A stretch of DNA of 64,000 bases from Streptomyces sp. NBC_00285 (GTDB lineage Bacteria; Actinomycetota; Actinomycetes; Streptomycetales; Streptomycetaceae), in contig NZ_CP108055.1 of assembly GCF_036174265.1 (NCBI RefSeq), positions 744,001-808,000 of the forward strand. The letters are read 5' to 3'. Below the pieces are notes generated by a model. It had not been told where the DNA came from and ran no database searches. It was given only the letters and a program-made list of their open reading frames with translations. Shown here piece by piece: positions 9,999-23,365 of this stretch. The translations under genes and the position numbers were made by a program. Numbering within the stretch: position 1 is the stretch's first letter; each line of letters begins with the position of its first letter.

Positions 9999-10314
9999 CC
10001 GGGATCTGCGTCGGGCCGTGGCGGTCGAGGGCCTCTTCGAGTCGGGCCCGGACCTCGGGAGGCATCTCTCCCGTGCGTCCCCAGATGAGGATCAGTTCCG
10101 AGACGTTGCGCAGCTTGATGTTGGTGTGCTGGGAGACGTCTTTCAGCACTTCCCAGCCCAGGTCCGGAGTGACTCTGCCCAGTGCGACGACCATGCCGAT
10201 GGCCTGGTCCACGACAGCGTGGGAGGCGATGGCCTCCTTCATCTGGTCGACCTGCTCCTGAAGCTCGAAGACCCGCTGCGACTCGTCGGCGGGCTCGTTC
10301 GGTGCGGCTGACAC
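9982..10314 (-). CDS. ANTAR-domain protein
   Basis: A 110-residue protein. Residues ~15-80 form a coiled helix then an ANTAR-like three-helix bundle: KEAIASHAVVDQAIGMVVAL, then GWEVLKDVSQHTNIKLRNVS. ANTAR domains bind paired-hairpin RNA and act as antiterminators; the conserved alanine, the core hydrophobics and the KLR motif are present. There is no receiver or GAF domain, so it is a stand-alone form common in Streptomyces. GTG 10314 follows GGAGG by 3-4 nt. It is convergent with sigma factor 1 and its target RNA is unknown. Confidence 0.78.
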   Translation of the reverse strand: MSAAPNEPADESQRVFELQEQVDQMKEAIASHAVVDQAIGMVVALGRVTPDLGWEVLKDVSQHTNIKLRNVSELILIWGRTGEMPPEVRARLEEALDRHGPTQIPGAPSE

Positions 10315-10374
10315 CCCTCCATCCTGTCACTCGGGCGGGTCCGCGCCACCTGACCGCAGGTCGCGAGAGCCACC

Positions 10375-10398
10375 GTTTCGGCGTCATACCCGGGGTAC
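10375..10398 (+). promoter_or_regulatory. SigB-type promoter before the VOC gene
   Basis: GTTT (10375-10378), 14 nt, then GGGTAC (10393-10398) is an exact match to the Streptomyces SigB consensus GNNT-N14-16-GGGTAC/T. The VOC gene starts 87 nt downstream. Confidence 0.68.
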
Positions 10399-10484
10399 TC
10401 GGCAGGCGCCCCCAGCGGTTCCGGACGGACACTGGTGAAACGCCCCCGGTGGCCGCCGGCCGACGAGAGCAGGACACGACTGCC

Positions 10485-11288
10485 ATGAACCACACCCCGA
10501 GACGACCCACCGCGACCGCCGACGCCGTCTCCACGCACCATGTCTTCGGCGCCCCGTGCTGGGTGAGCCTGACCAGCCGCGACCAGCAGGCCACGGAGAG
10601 CTTCTACGGGGCTGTCCTCGGGTGGGAGTGGCAGTCGGTCGAGCTGGGCGAACGCTTCCGGGTCGCGCTGGTGGACGGTACGCCGGTCGCCGGTATCGCG
10701 GCGGTTGCGTCGATGTGGCAGATGGCGGTGGCCTGGACGCCGTACTTCGCGGTGCCCAGCGCCGACGAGGCCGCGGCCCGGGTGCAGGAGCGCGGCGGCA
10801 CCCTGGCGGTCGGCCCGCTGTCCTTCCCGCCCGGCCGGGCGGCCCTGCTGTCCGACCGTGACGGGGCGACCTTCGGCGTCTGGGAGGGCGAGCTCTTCGC
10901 CGGCTGGGAGGTGTGGCGCCACGCCCAGCCGGCCTTCGTCCGGCTGCACACGCGCGACGCTTTCGACGCCGCTATCTTCTACGGGGAGGTCCTCGACTGG
11001 GCCACGGAACGCCCCGGCTGCTGCGAGGTCCACTACGAGGGCGGCGAAGTGGTGCTGCGCAGCGGGGGCGACATCGTGGCCCGCATCGAGTCGGGGGCGC
11101 TGGGATCGGCCCCCGATCCCACGATCCGGCCGCACTGGCAGGTCCACTTCGCGGTGACGGACGTGGCGGCCTGCGCCAAAGCCGCGGAAGCCCACGGCGG
11201 CAGCGTGCTGTCGCAGAACGACGACGAGGCCGTCCTCCACGACCCCGACGGCGCCCGGTTCACGGTGACCTCGCGCCGCGCGCGCTGA
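10485..11288 (+). CDS. VOC-superfamily protein, two glyoxalase-like domains
   Basis: A 267-residue protein with two vicinal-oxygen-chelate halves. Residues ~20-135 start GAPCWVSLTSRDQQATESFY and contain VLGWEW. Residues ~145-265 start AFVRLHTRDAFDAAIFYGEVL and end DPDGARFTV. This layout is common in Streptomyces proteins labelled glyoxalase/bleomycin-resistance/dioxygenase. Metal-ligand positions are not clear, so it may be a binding protein rather than an enzyme. The exact SigB-type promoter upstream suggests stress induction, consistent with a detoxification or hydroxylase-like role. The substrate is unknown. Confidence 0.85.
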   Translation: MNHTPRRPTATADAVSTHHVFGAPCWVSLTSRDQQATESFYGAVLGWEWQSVELGERFRVALVDGTPVAGIAAVASMWQMAVAWTPYFAVPSADEAAARVQERGGTLAVGPLSFPPGRAALLSDRDGATFGVWEGELFAGWEVWRHAQPAFVRLHTRDAFDAAIFYGEVLDWATERPGCCEVHYEGGEVVLRSGGDIVARIESGALGSAPDPTIRPHWQVHFAVTDVAACAKAAEAHGGSVLSQNDDEAVLHDPDGARFTVTSRRAR

Positions 11289-11330
11289 GCCCGGGGACGC
11301 GGTCCTGGGGCTGAATCCTGGGGCCGCCCC

Positions 11331-13469
<2,139 letters not shown>

Positions 13470-13471
13470 GC

Positions 13472-13966
13472 TCAGCTCCCGCCGTCGGCGGCACCGACGG
13501 CCAGGGCCGCGACCGGCATCGCGCGCGGCACCTGAAGCACCTCCCTCAGGTCGGGCGCTGGAACCGTCGGCACTCGTGGCACCCGCTCACCCGAACGGGC
13601 CCGCTGCGAGAACCAGATGACCTTGCTGCCGGTCTCCGTGGCACAGCATCCCCAGCCGTCGCTCATCGCGGCGATGCGTCCGAGGCACGCACGGAGATCC
13701 AGGTCCGGGCGCAGGTCGCAGTCGTTCTCGGCGACGGCGGTGATCAGGTGCTGGCCGTTCCACCACAGTTCGATCGAGGTGTTCTTGTCCGTCGCGTGCT
13801 CGTCGATGGCCTTCAGCAGCAGGACGGCACCACGACAGACGGGCTCGACCAGGGTCTCCAGGTCCCAGAGCCGTAGGTGGGCGGCCAGGATGCGCCTGAC
13901 CTGCCCGACCCGTTCCGGGCTGACCTCCACGTCGAGGTGGTAGTAGCAGGGCACTGCGGTCTTCAT
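13472..13966 (-). CDS. HATPase_c (anti-sigma-like) protein coupled to glgX
   Basis: A 164-residue protein related to the single-domain ATPases that act as serine-kinase anti-sigma factors (RsbW-like). The order of elements fits (LLLKAIDEHATDKNT as N-box region, AVAENDCDLRP as G1 region), but both are degenerate: the usual ExxxNAxxH asparagine region is altered. ATP binding is therefore uncertain. ATG 13966 follows GAGGAG. The gene is followed after 2 nt by glgX, linking it to glycogen metabolism. The C-terminal ~40 residues are proline/alanine-rich and not part of the domain. Confidence 0.65.
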   Translation of the reverse strand: MKTAVPCYYHLDVEVSPERVGQVRRILAAHLRLWDLETLVEPVCRGAVLLLKAIDEHATDKNTSIELWWNGQHLITAVAENDCDLRPDLDLRACLGRIAAMSDGWGCCATETGSKVIWFSQRARSGERVPRVPTVPAPDLREVLQVPRAMPVAALAVGAADGGS

Positions 13967-14007
13967 CGTCGCTCCTCACGGCGAAGCTCCCGCTCCTTCC
14001 GGCCTGC

Positions 14008-14034
14008 GTTGTTCGAGGCCTGGCCCCGAACAAC
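14008..14034. promoter_or_regulatory. Perfect inverted repeat upstream of the ATPase-glgX operon
   Basis: GTTGTTCG (14008-14015) and CGAACAAC (14027-14034) are perfect inverted 8-mers 11 nt apart. The centre AGGCCTGGCCC is itself nearly palindromic. It lies 42-68 nt upstream of ATG 13966 and could be an operator or a leader hairpin. Confidence 0.45.
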
Positions 14035-14210
14035 GGAGCGTGAGCGTTGATCGCTTCAGAGTGACTCCAGAGTGCGAGTGCTACGCCATTCGTGCAACAC
14101 GAGCGACCACCGAGGTAGTTGAAGCACCAACAAGACGCAGGGTGTCCGTGCATGCACCATGAGTGAGGATCTCTCTCGAATCCTGTCGAGCACGAAAGGT
14201 GAACGGCGCC

Positions 14211-14510
14211 ATGCTGCTACCGGCCAAAGTTGAGGTCGCCCGGCAACTGCGGCGGTATCGCGCCCAGGAGCGCGTGATGCTGGCCTCCCCCGCCGACCGC
14301 ACCGTCAGGAGCATCTTCGAGGACGCGGGCTACACCTTGTGCGTCCTGATGGGCAAGCGCTGCGCCCGCGAGGCCGCCGACGCGGCCGAGCGCTATCTGC
14401 GCAGCAGCGTGGTGACGTATCTCCAGGAGCAGAGTGACCTCCCGCGTTCGGACGCCGCCGCCAGACGGGGACCACCGCGAGCCGCAGAACGTTCCCCCGC
14501 GGGGAGGTAA
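14211..14510 (+). CDS. DUF5133-domain protein (copy 1)
   Basis: A 99-residue protein starting at ATG 14211 behind AAAGGTG. Its core, LRRYRAQERVMLASPADRTV then AGYTLCVLMGKRC, shares the YTLCV-xx-G pattern and helix layout with the DUF5133 protein at 31745-31963. The function of DUF5133 is unknown; it is abundant in Streptomyces. Both copies here sit beside stress genes, this one between the ATPase-glgX unit and glgE. The C-terminal 25 residues are disordered and charged. Confidence 0.7.
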   Translation: MLLPAKVEVARQLRRYRAQERVMLASPADRTVRSIFEDAGYTLCVLMGKRCAREAADAAERYLRSSVVTYLQEQSDLPRSDAAARRGPPRAAERSPAGR

Positions 14511-14585
14511 CACCCTTCCGGCGCAGCTTCGACCCCCGGCCGGGCGCCCTCAGCGCCCGGCCTCGAGCACGACGGAGGCGAGAGC

Positions 14586-16558
14586 ATGAGTTCCACCCCG
14601 GTCATCGGCCGTATCCCGGTACGGGACGTCCGCCCTGCCGTCGAGTCCGGCAGGCGCCCGGCGAAAGCGGTCGTGGGAGAGACCTTCGAGGTCACCGCCA
14701 CGGTGTTCCGCGAAGGCCACGACGCGGTCGCCGCGAACGTCGTCCTCACCGACCCCGAGGGCAGGCACAGCCCGTGGACCCCGATGCGGGAGCAGGCGCC
14801 GGGCACCGACCGCTGGGGCGCCGAGGTCACTCCGGACGTCGAGGGGCACTGGACGTACCGCGTCGAGGCCTGGAGCGATCCGGTGAGCACCTGGCGGCAC
14901 ACCGCCCGCATCAAGGTGCCGGCCGGCCTCGACACGGGTCTGGTCCTGGAGGAGGGCGCCGAGCTGTACGCCCATGCGGCGGCGGGCGTCCCGGAGGGCC
15001 CGCAGCGCGTGGTGCTGCTGGCCGCGGCGAAGACGCTCGCCGACGACTCGCTGCCGGTCGCCACCCGTCTGGCGGGGGCGCTGACCCCTGCGGTCGACGC
15101 GGTGCTGGCGCGGTATCCGTTGCGGGAGTTGATCACGGCGTCGGAGACGTTGCCGCTGCTGGTGGAGCGGGAGCGGGCGTTGTTCGGCTCGTGGTACGAG
15201 TTCTTCCCTCGGTCCGAGGGCACGCCCGAGCAGCCGCACGGCACGTTCCGTACGGCGGCCAGGCGGCTGCCGGCGATCGCCGCGATGGGCTTCGACGTGG
15301 TCTATCTGCCGCCGATCCACCCGATCGGCACCACGTTCCGCAAGGGCCGCAACAACACCCTGTCCGCGGGTCCCGAGGATGTCGGGGTGCCGTGGGCGAT
15401 CGGTTCGCCGGAGGGCGGCCACGACGCGGTCCACCCGGACCTGGGCACGATCGAGGACTTCGACCGGTTCGTCCGGCAGGCGAACGAGCAGGGCCTGGAG
15501 ATCGCGCTGGACTTCGCCCTGCAGTGCTCCCCGGACCATCCGTGGGTGCACAAGCACCCGGAGTGGTTCCACCACCGCGCCGACGGCACCATCGCCTATG
15601 CGGAGAACCCGCCGAAGAAGTACCAGGACATCTATCCGATCGCCTTCGACCCCGATCTGGACGGGCTGGTCGCCGAGACCGTGCGGGTGCTGCGGCACTG
15701 GATGGACCACGGGGTGCGGATCTTCCGGGTGGACAACCCGCACACCAAGCCGGTCGTCTTCTGGGAACGCGTGATCGCCGACATCAACGCCACCGGTCCC
15801 GACGTGATCTTCCTGGCGGAGGCGTTCACCAGGCCGGCGATGATGCACACGCTGGCGCAGATCGGCTTCCAGCAGTCCTACACCTACTTCACCTGGCGCA
15901 CCACCAAGGAAGAACTCACCGAGTACCTCACCGAGCTGTCGGGTGAGGCGGCCTCCTACATGCGGCCGAACTTCTTCGCCAACACCCCCGACATCCTGCC
16001 CGGGCACCTGCAGCACGGCGGCCGGCCCGCGTTCGCGCTGCGCGCGGTACTGGCCGCGACCCTCTCACCGACCTGGGGCATCTACTCCGGCTACGAACTC
16101 GCCGAGAACACCCCGCTGCGCGCGGGCGGCGAGGAATACCTCGACTCCGAGAAGTACCAGCTCAAGACCCGCGACTGGGACAGCGACGACTCCCTCGCCC
16201 CCCTCATCACCCAGCTCAACACCATCAGGCGACGCCACCCCGCGCTCCAACGCGTGCGGAACATCCGCTTCCACCCGACCGACAACGACGCGGTCATCGC
16301 CTACAGCAAGCGCACGGGCGACGACACGGTTCTGGTGGTCGTGAACCTCGACCCGCACCACACCCAGGAGGCGACGGTCTCGTTGGACATGCCGCAACTC
16401 GGTCTGGACTGGCACGAGTCCCTGTCCGTGCACGACGAACTGACGGGTCGGACCTACCACTGGAGCGGAAGCAACTATGTGCGCCTGGAGCCCGGCCGGG
16501 CTCCCGCGCACGTGTTCCAGGTCCGCAGGCCGACACCGCAGATCGGAGAGTCCAGAGC

Positions 16559-16562
<4 letters not shown>
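14586..16562 (+). CDS. glgE: Alpha-1,4-glucan:maltose-1-phosphate maltosyltransferase GlgE
   Basis: A 658-residue GH13_3 enzyme that extends alpha-1,4-glucan by maltose units from maltose 1-phosphate. An N-terminal beta domain (to ~residue 110) carries [14 protein letters not shown]. The catalytic domain holds [12 protein letters not shown], with nucleophile Asp383, and FLAEAFTRP, with acid/base Glu412; the 29-residue spacing is as in the characterised Streptomyces enzyme (D394/E423). ATG 14586 opens a glgE-treS-mak-glgB operon with overlapping or nearly touching genes. GlgB then branches the product. Confidence 0.97.
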
Positions 16563-18277
<1,715 letters not shown>

Positions 18278-18303
18278 GCGTGCCGACGAAAGGACGCGTC
18301 ACC

Positions 18304-19647
18304 ATGCCGAAGACCGTATCCCTCAGCCCCAGACCCGCGCTCGGGACCGATCTCATGGCCTCGCTCGGCGGACTGCTGCGCCAGTGGCTGCCGCGGCAGC
18401 GCTGGTTCGCGGGCAAGGACCGGCCCGTGAGCGAACTCGGTCTGCTGTCGATGACCGAGTTGTTCCCGGGGTGTCTGCATCTGCTGGTCCACACCGATCC
18501 CGGCGGCAGCGCCCCGGACGGCGACTGCTACCAACTGCTCCTCGGTGTACGCAAGCACCTCTCGCCGCGTCTCGGGCGCGCTCTCATCGGCCGCGCGGAA
18601 CAGGGCCCACTGGCCGGCCTCACGGTCTACGACGCCCTGCACGACCCGCGCTCGGCGCAGCTGCTGCTGGAGCGGCTGAGGCAGCCGGGCACGGCCGGCC
18701 CCCTGCGCTTCGAGTGCGACCCGTCGGTGCCGGTGCCCGCCGGGCTGCCGCCGCGGCTGCTGGACGCCGAGCAGTCGAACTCCTCGCTGGTGTACGGCGA
18801 CGGGTTCATCCTGAAGGTGTTTCGCCGCATCCAGCCCGGAGTCAATCCCGATCTGGAGGTGCCGGTCGCGCTGGCCGGGCAGGGCTGCCGCCGGGTGCCC
18901 GCGCCCGTGGCCTGGTGGCGGACCACGCATCCGCAGGAGGCGACGCTCGGTGTCCTGCAGCCGTATCTGCGGGACGCGTCCGACGGCTGGGCGCTGGCCC
19001 TGCACGCGCTGGCCTCCGGTGACGACTTCACCGTGCAGGCGCACGAACTGGGGCGGGCGATGGCCGAGGTCCACCTCTCGCTGGCCGCCGCCTTCCCCTG
19101 CGGCACCCACGGCGACAACGGCCGCACGGCGGCCGCGATGGCCGACCGCCTGGACTCCGCCGCGCACAGCGTGCCGGCACTGCGACCGTTCGTGCCCGGA
19201 CTGCGGAACGCGTTCGGCGCCCTGGCCACCTGCGATGCCGGCCCGCCCGAGCAGCGCGTGCACGGCGATCTCCATCTGGGGCAGGTGCTGCGGGCGGGCC
19301 GCGAGTGGTTCGTCATCGACTTCGAGGGCGAACCCTCCCGCCCGCTCGCCGAACGCCGGACCGCCCAGTCCCCGGTTCGGGACATCGCCGGCATGCTGCG
19401 CTCCTTCGACTACGCGGCCCGGCAGCGCCGGCCCTGGCGCCCGGAGTGGGCGCGCCGCTGCCGTGAGGCCTTCTGCGGGGGCTACGCCGCCCTCGCAGGC
19501 TGGGATCCGCGCAAGAAGCACGGTCTGCTGCGCGCCTACGAGACCGACCGGGCCGTCTACGAGGTCCTGTACGAGGCACGGCACCGCCCCGACTGGCTGC
19601 CCGTGCCGATGGCGGCGATCGAACGCCTTGCCGTGAGAGGAGACTGA
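18304..19647 (+). CDS. mak: Maltokinase (Pep2-type)
   Basis: A 447-residue kinase that phosphorylates maltose at C1 to give the GlgE substrate. The N-lobe contains LPRQRWFAGKDRPVSELGL. The catalytic region HGDLHLGQVL and the metal-binding VIDFEGEPSRPLAERR match aminoglycoside-phosphotransferase-like maltokinases. ATG 18304 is chosen because AAAGGAC precedes it at good spacing; a TTG at 18274 overlapping the treS stop is less likely. It is 27 nt after treS and 3 nt before glgB. Confidence 0.94.
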   Translation: MPKTVSLSPRPALGTDLMASLGGLLRQWLPRQRWFAGKDRPVSELGLLSMTELFPGCLHLLVHTDPGGSAPDGDCYQLLLGVRKHLSPRLGRALIGRAEQGPLAGLTVYDALHDPRSAQLLLERLRQPGTAGPLRFECDPSVPVPAGLPPRLLDAEQSNSSLVYGDGFILKVFRRIQPGVNPDLEVPVALAGQGCRRVPAPVAWWRTTHPQEATLGVLQPYLRDASDGWALALHALASGDDFTVQAHELGRAMAEVHLSLAAAFPCGTHGDNGRTAAAMADRLDSAAHSVPALRPFVPGLRNAFGALATCDAGPPEQRVHGDLHLGQVLRAGREWFVIDFEGEPSRPLAERRTAQSPVRDIAGMLRSFDYAARQRRPWRPEWARRCREAFCGGYAALAGWDPRKKHGLLRAYETDRAVYEVLYEARHRPDWLPVPMAAIERLAVRGD

Positions 19648-19650
19648 CCC

Positions 19651-21858
19651 GTGGCCCTGCGCGACACTTCGCTGCCCGAGCCGTCCGGACCCGCCCGGTG
19701 CGACACGGCCCCTCCGCTCGACCCCGCCGAGCGGTCCCGGCTGCTGGCCGGTGCCCATCACGACCCGCACGCGCTGCTCGGCGCCCACCCGGTCACGGGC
19801 GGGATCGCCTTCCGGGCACTGCGCCCGTTCGCCCGCGCGGTGAGCGTCGTCGTCGACGGCGAGCGCAGACGGCTGGCCTCGGAGGGCGACGGCCTCTTCT
19901 CCGGGCTGCTCCCCCTCGACGCGATCCCCGCCTACACGCTGCTGGTGTCGTACCCGGACGGGGAGCAGGAGGTGCACGACCCGTACCGCTTCCTGCCCGC
20001 ACTCGGCGAGGGCGACCTCCATCTCATCCACGAGGGACGCCACGAGCAGTTGTGGAAGGCGCTCGGCGCCGAGCCGATGACCCACGAGGGGGTGACCGGC
20101 ACCCGGTTCACGGTGTGGGCGCCGAACGCCCAAGGGGTCCGGGTCGCCGGGGAGTTCACCTTCTGGGACGGCCAGGCCTTCCCGATGCGCTCGCTCGGTT
20201 CGTCCGGGGTGTGGGAACTGTTCCTGCCGGGCATCGGCGAGGGCGCGCGCTACAAGTTCGAGATTACCTCGCGCTGCGGCGACCGGTTCCTGAAGTCCGA
20301 CCCGATGGCACGCGGCACCGAGGTACCGCCCGCGACCGCGTCGGTGGTGACCACCTCCCACTACGAATGGGGCGACCGGGAGTGGATGGCACGGCGTGGC
20401 GAAGTCCCCGTGCACGAGGCCCCGTTCTCCGTCTACGAGATCCATCTGCCCTCCTGGCGCAAGGGCCTGACGTATCGTCAGCTCGCCGAGGAGCTGCCCG
20501 CGTATGTCAAGGACCTGGGCTTCACCCACGTCGAGCTGATGCCGGTCGCCGAGCACCCCTTCGGCGGCTCCTGGGGCTACCAGGTCACCGGCTTCTACGC
20601 ACCCACGGCCCGCCTCGGCACCCAGGACGACTTCAAGTACCTGGTCGACGCCCTCCACCAGGCAGGCATCGGCGTGATCATGGACTGGGTGCCCGCTCAC
20701 TTCCCCAAGGACGACTGGGCGCTGGCCCGCTTCGACGGGGAACCGCTGTACGAGCCGGGAGACCAGCGGCGTGCCGAGCACCCGGACTGGGGAACGTACG
20801 AATTCGATCTCGGACGCGTCGAGGTGCGCAACTTCCTGGTCGCCAACGCCGTGTACTGGTGCCAGGAGTTCCATGTGGACGGGCTGCGGGTCGACGCCGT
20901 CGCCTCCATGCTCTACCTCGACTACTCGCGCGACTCCGGCCAGTGGTCCCCGAACGTGTTCGGCGGCCGGGAGGACCTCGACGCGGTGGCCTTCCTCCAG
21001 GAGATGAACGCCACCGTGTACCGCCGGGCGCCGGGTGTCGTCACGATCGCCGAGGAGTCCACGGCCTGGGAGGGTGTGACCCGGCCGACGGACAGCGGGG
21101 GCCTGGGTTTCGGCCTGAAGTGGAACATGGGCTGGATGCACGACTCCCTCGGCTACATCAGCCATGAGCCGGTGCACCGCAAGTACCACCACCACGAGAT
21201 GACGTTCTCGATGGTCTACGCGTACAGCGAGAACTACATCCTGCCCATCTCCCACGACGAGGTCGTCCACGGCAAGCAGGCCCTGGTGTCCAAGATGCCG
21301 GGCGACTGGTGGCAGCAGCGGGCCAACCATCGCGCGTATCTGGCCTTCATGTGGGCCCACCCAGGCAAGCAACTCCTCTTCATGGGACAGGAGTTCGCCC
21401 AGGGAGCGGAGTGGTCCGAAGCCCACGGACCGGACTGGTGGCTCCTCGACCCCGCCTACGGGGCAGAGGCCGACCACCGCGGCGTCCGCGACCTGGTCCG
21501 CGACCTGAACGTCGTCTACCGCCACACCCCGGCGCTGTGGCAGCGCGACACGGACCCCGCCGGGTTCCAGTGGATCGTGGGCGACGCGGCCGAGGACAAC
21601 GTCTTCGCCTTCCTGAGGTTCGACGCGGCGGGCAACCCCCTGCTGGCGGTCTCCCACCTCTCCCCCGTGGTCCGCGACGACTACCGCCTCACGGTTCCCG
21701 ACGGCTTTCCCCTCTGGCAGGAGTCCCTCAACACCGACCGCGCGCAGTACGGCGGCGGCGACCTCTCACGACGTGACCCGGTCAAGGCGGAGAACGGAGA
21801 ACTGCGGCTCACCCTGCCGCCCCTCGCGACGGTGTGGCTGGTCCCGGTGCCCGGCTGA
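19651..21858 (+). CDS. glgB: 1,4-alpha-glucan branching enzyme GlgB
   Basis: A 735-residue GH13_9 enzyme that makes alpha-1,6 branches. Two N-terminal beta modules (an extra N1 domain, then CBM48 around [16 protein letters not shown]) precede the barrel. The barrel shows [43 protein letters not shown] (nucleophile Asp), TIAEESTAW (acid/base Glu) and [15 protein letters not shown] 19651 follows GAGAGGAG. It is the last gene of the GlgE operon. Confidence 0.97.
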   Translation: MALRDTSLPEPSGPARCDTAPPLDPAERSRLLAGAHHDPHALLGAHPVTGGIAFRALRPFARAVSVVVDGERRRLASEGDGLFSGLLPLDAIPAYTLLVSYPDGEQEVHDPYRFLPALGEGDLHLIHEGRHEQLWKALGAEPMTHEGVTGTRFTVWAPNAQGVRVAGEFTFWDGQAFPMRSLGSSGVWELFLPGIGEGARYKFEITSRCGDRFLKSDPMARGTEVPPATASVVTTSHYEWGDREWMARRGEVPVHEAPFSVYEIHLPSWRKGLTYRQLAEELPAYVKDLGFTHVELMPVAEHPFGGSWGYQVTGFYAPTARLGTQDDFKYLVDALHQAGIGVIMDWVPAHFPKDDWALARFDGEPLYEPGDQRRAEHPDWGTYEFDLGRVEVRNFLVANAVYWCQEFHVDGLRVDAVASMLYLDYSRDSGQWSPNVFGGREDLDAVAFLQEMNATVYRRAPGVVTIAEESTAWEGVTRPTDSGGLGFGLKWNMGWMHDSLGYISHEPVHRKYHHHEMTFSMVYAYSENYILPISHDEVVHGKQALVSKMPGDWWQQRANHRAYLAFMWAHPGKQLLFMGQEFAQGAEWSEAHGPDWWLLDPAYGAEADHRGVRDLVRDLNVVYRHTPALWQRDTDPAGFQWIVGDAAEDNVFAFLRFDAAGNPLLAVSHLSPVVRDDYRLTVPDGFPLWQESLNTDRAQYGGGDLSRRDPVKAENGELRLTLPPLATVWLVPVPG

Positions 21859-21921
21859 GGCCGCCCGGCGACTTCGAGGTGTCCGACCGGTCCGTACGGG
21901 GCAGTCGGGGTCGTACACGAT

Positions 21922-21953
21922 CGAGCACCCTCGATCTCGACCGAGCATCCTCG
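21922..21953. repeat. Two 12-bp direct repeats, 20-bp period, before the ligase gene
   Basis: CGAGCACCCTCG (21922-21933) and CGAGCATCCTCG (21942-21953) differ by one base and each has palindromic ends (CGAG-N4-CTCG). A 20-bp period puts both on the same DNA face. They lie 34-65 nt before GTG 21987 and could bind a regulator. Confidence 0.45.
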
Positions 21954-21986
21954 TTGTCGCCGAGGGCCACAGAAAGGCTGCATCAC

Positions 21987-23075
21987 GTGCGCACCGTCGG
22001 AGTGGAGGAGGAACTCCTCCTGGTCGACCCGGAGACCGGCGAACCGCAGGCGCTGTCCGCGGCCGTACTCGCGCGGGCCGCGCAGCGCGAGCCGGACCAG
22101 GACGTCTTCGAGGAGGAACTGCACAACCAGATGCTGGAGTTCGCCACCCACCCGCAGTCGGGCATGGACGAACTCCGCGCGGAGATCGTGCGCTGCCGCA
22201 AGGAGGCCGCCCGGCTGGCCGGCGAGAGCGGCTGCGCCGTCGCCGCCCTGGCCTCCTCGCCATTGCCCGTCAGCCCCTCCGTCGGCGTCGGGCGCCGCTA
22301 CCAGTGGATGGCGGAGCAATACGGCATCGCCACCCAGGAGCAGCTCGTCATGGGCTGTCACGTCCATGTGTCCGTCGAATCCGACGAAGAGGCCGTCGCC
22401 GTCGTCGACCGGATCCAGCCGTGGCTGACCGTGCTGGCCGCGCTGAGCGCCAACTCGCCGTTCTGGCAGGGCACGGACACCGGCTACAGCAGTTACCGCA
22501 GCCGAGTGTGGCAGCGCTGGCCCTCGGCCGGCCCTACCGAACCCTTCCGCTCCGCGGAGCGCTATCACCGACGGGTCGCGAGCATGGTGGCGACCGGCGT
22601 CATCCTCGACGAGGGGATGATCTATTTCGATGCCCGGCTGTCACGGACCTACCCGACGGTGGAGATCCGGGTCTCGGACGTCTGTCTGCACGCGGACACC
22701 CCCGTGCTTCTGGCGACCCTCGCCCGAGGCCTGGTGGAGACCGCCGCCCGCGAGTGGCAGGCGGAGCGGGAGCCGGTGACGCACAGCGTGAGCCTGCTGC
22801 GGCTGGCGGCCTGGCGGGCCGCCCGCTCCGGCCTGTCGGAGGAGCTGCTGCACCCCGCGACGATGCACCGCATGCCCGCGGAGACGGTGGTCCGGGCCCT
22901 GCTCGAGTACATCGGGGACGCCCTCACCGAGAGCGGCGACCTGGACATGGCCCACGAGGCCTGCGACCGACTGCTGCGGTACGGCAACGGCGCCCGGGTA
23001 CAGCGGGAGTTGCTGGAGCGCACCGGGAGTCTGCGCGACGTGGTCACCGAGTGCGTGCGCCTGACCCAGACGTAG
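21987..23075 (+). CDS. Glutamate-cysteine ligase family protein (YbdK-type)
   Basis: A 362-residue carboxylate-amine ligase. It begins VRTVGVEEELLLVDPETGEP, the family's metal/ATP-binding N-terminus. It also contains GCHVHVSVESDEEAV and YFDARLSRTYPTVEIRVSDV, the conserved active-site region of GCS2 enzymes. Members have weak gamma-glutamylcysteine ligase activity in vitro; Streptomyces make mycothiol, so the true product is uncertain. GTG 21987 follows AAAGG; upstream codons are not conserved-looking. It follows glgB after 128 nt with tandem motifs between, suggesting separate control. Confidence 0.88.
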   Translation: MRTVGVEEELLLVDPETGEPQALSAAVLARAAQREPDQDVFEEELHNQMLEFATHPQSGMDELRAEIVRCRKEAARLAGESGCAVAALASSPLPVSPSVGVGRRYQWMAEQYGIATQEQLVMGCHVHVSVESDEEAVAVVDRIQPWLTVLAALSANSPFWQGTDTGYSSYRSRVWQRWPSAGPTEPFRSAERYHRRVASMVATGVILDEGMIYFDARLSRTYPTVEIRVSDVCLHADTPVLLATLARGLVETAAREWQAEREPVTHSVSLLRLAAWRAARSGLSEELLHPATMHRMPAETVVRALLEYIGDALTESGDLDMAHEACDRLLRYGNGARVQRELLERTGSLRDVVTECVRLTQT

Positions 23076-23365
23076 TGCCGCGACCGGCACCGTCTGCCCG
23101 TTGAGGAGCGGCGTCCGGTGGGTGCCGGCCGGAGGCCCTCGTACTGGACGGACGTGCTTGGGCCTTCGGCCACTGGTGCGCTCGGGTTCGGGATCGGGGG
23201 TCGCACGACTCATGCGTTCCGAGTCCCCCGATCACAGCAGGATCACCGTTGACCGCCTACTTCCGTAATCAGGTTACCGTCCGGTCCGACCTGCACTAGA
23301 TTCGAGCACCGCCGATGACCGAGCTCATCGGCACCGTCACAGCCCGTACACGTCAGGAGCAGCGC
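23076..23365. other. Intergenic region with hairpin and promoter
   Basis: No gene is seen in these 290 nt. GATCGGGGG (23192-23200) and CCCCCGATC (23225-23233) form a perfect 9-bp inverted repeat that could terminate the upstream ligase transcript. A promoter for the acyl-CoA ligase follows: TTACCG (23274-23279), a 17-nt spacer and TAGATT (23297-23302). Confidence 0.55.
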
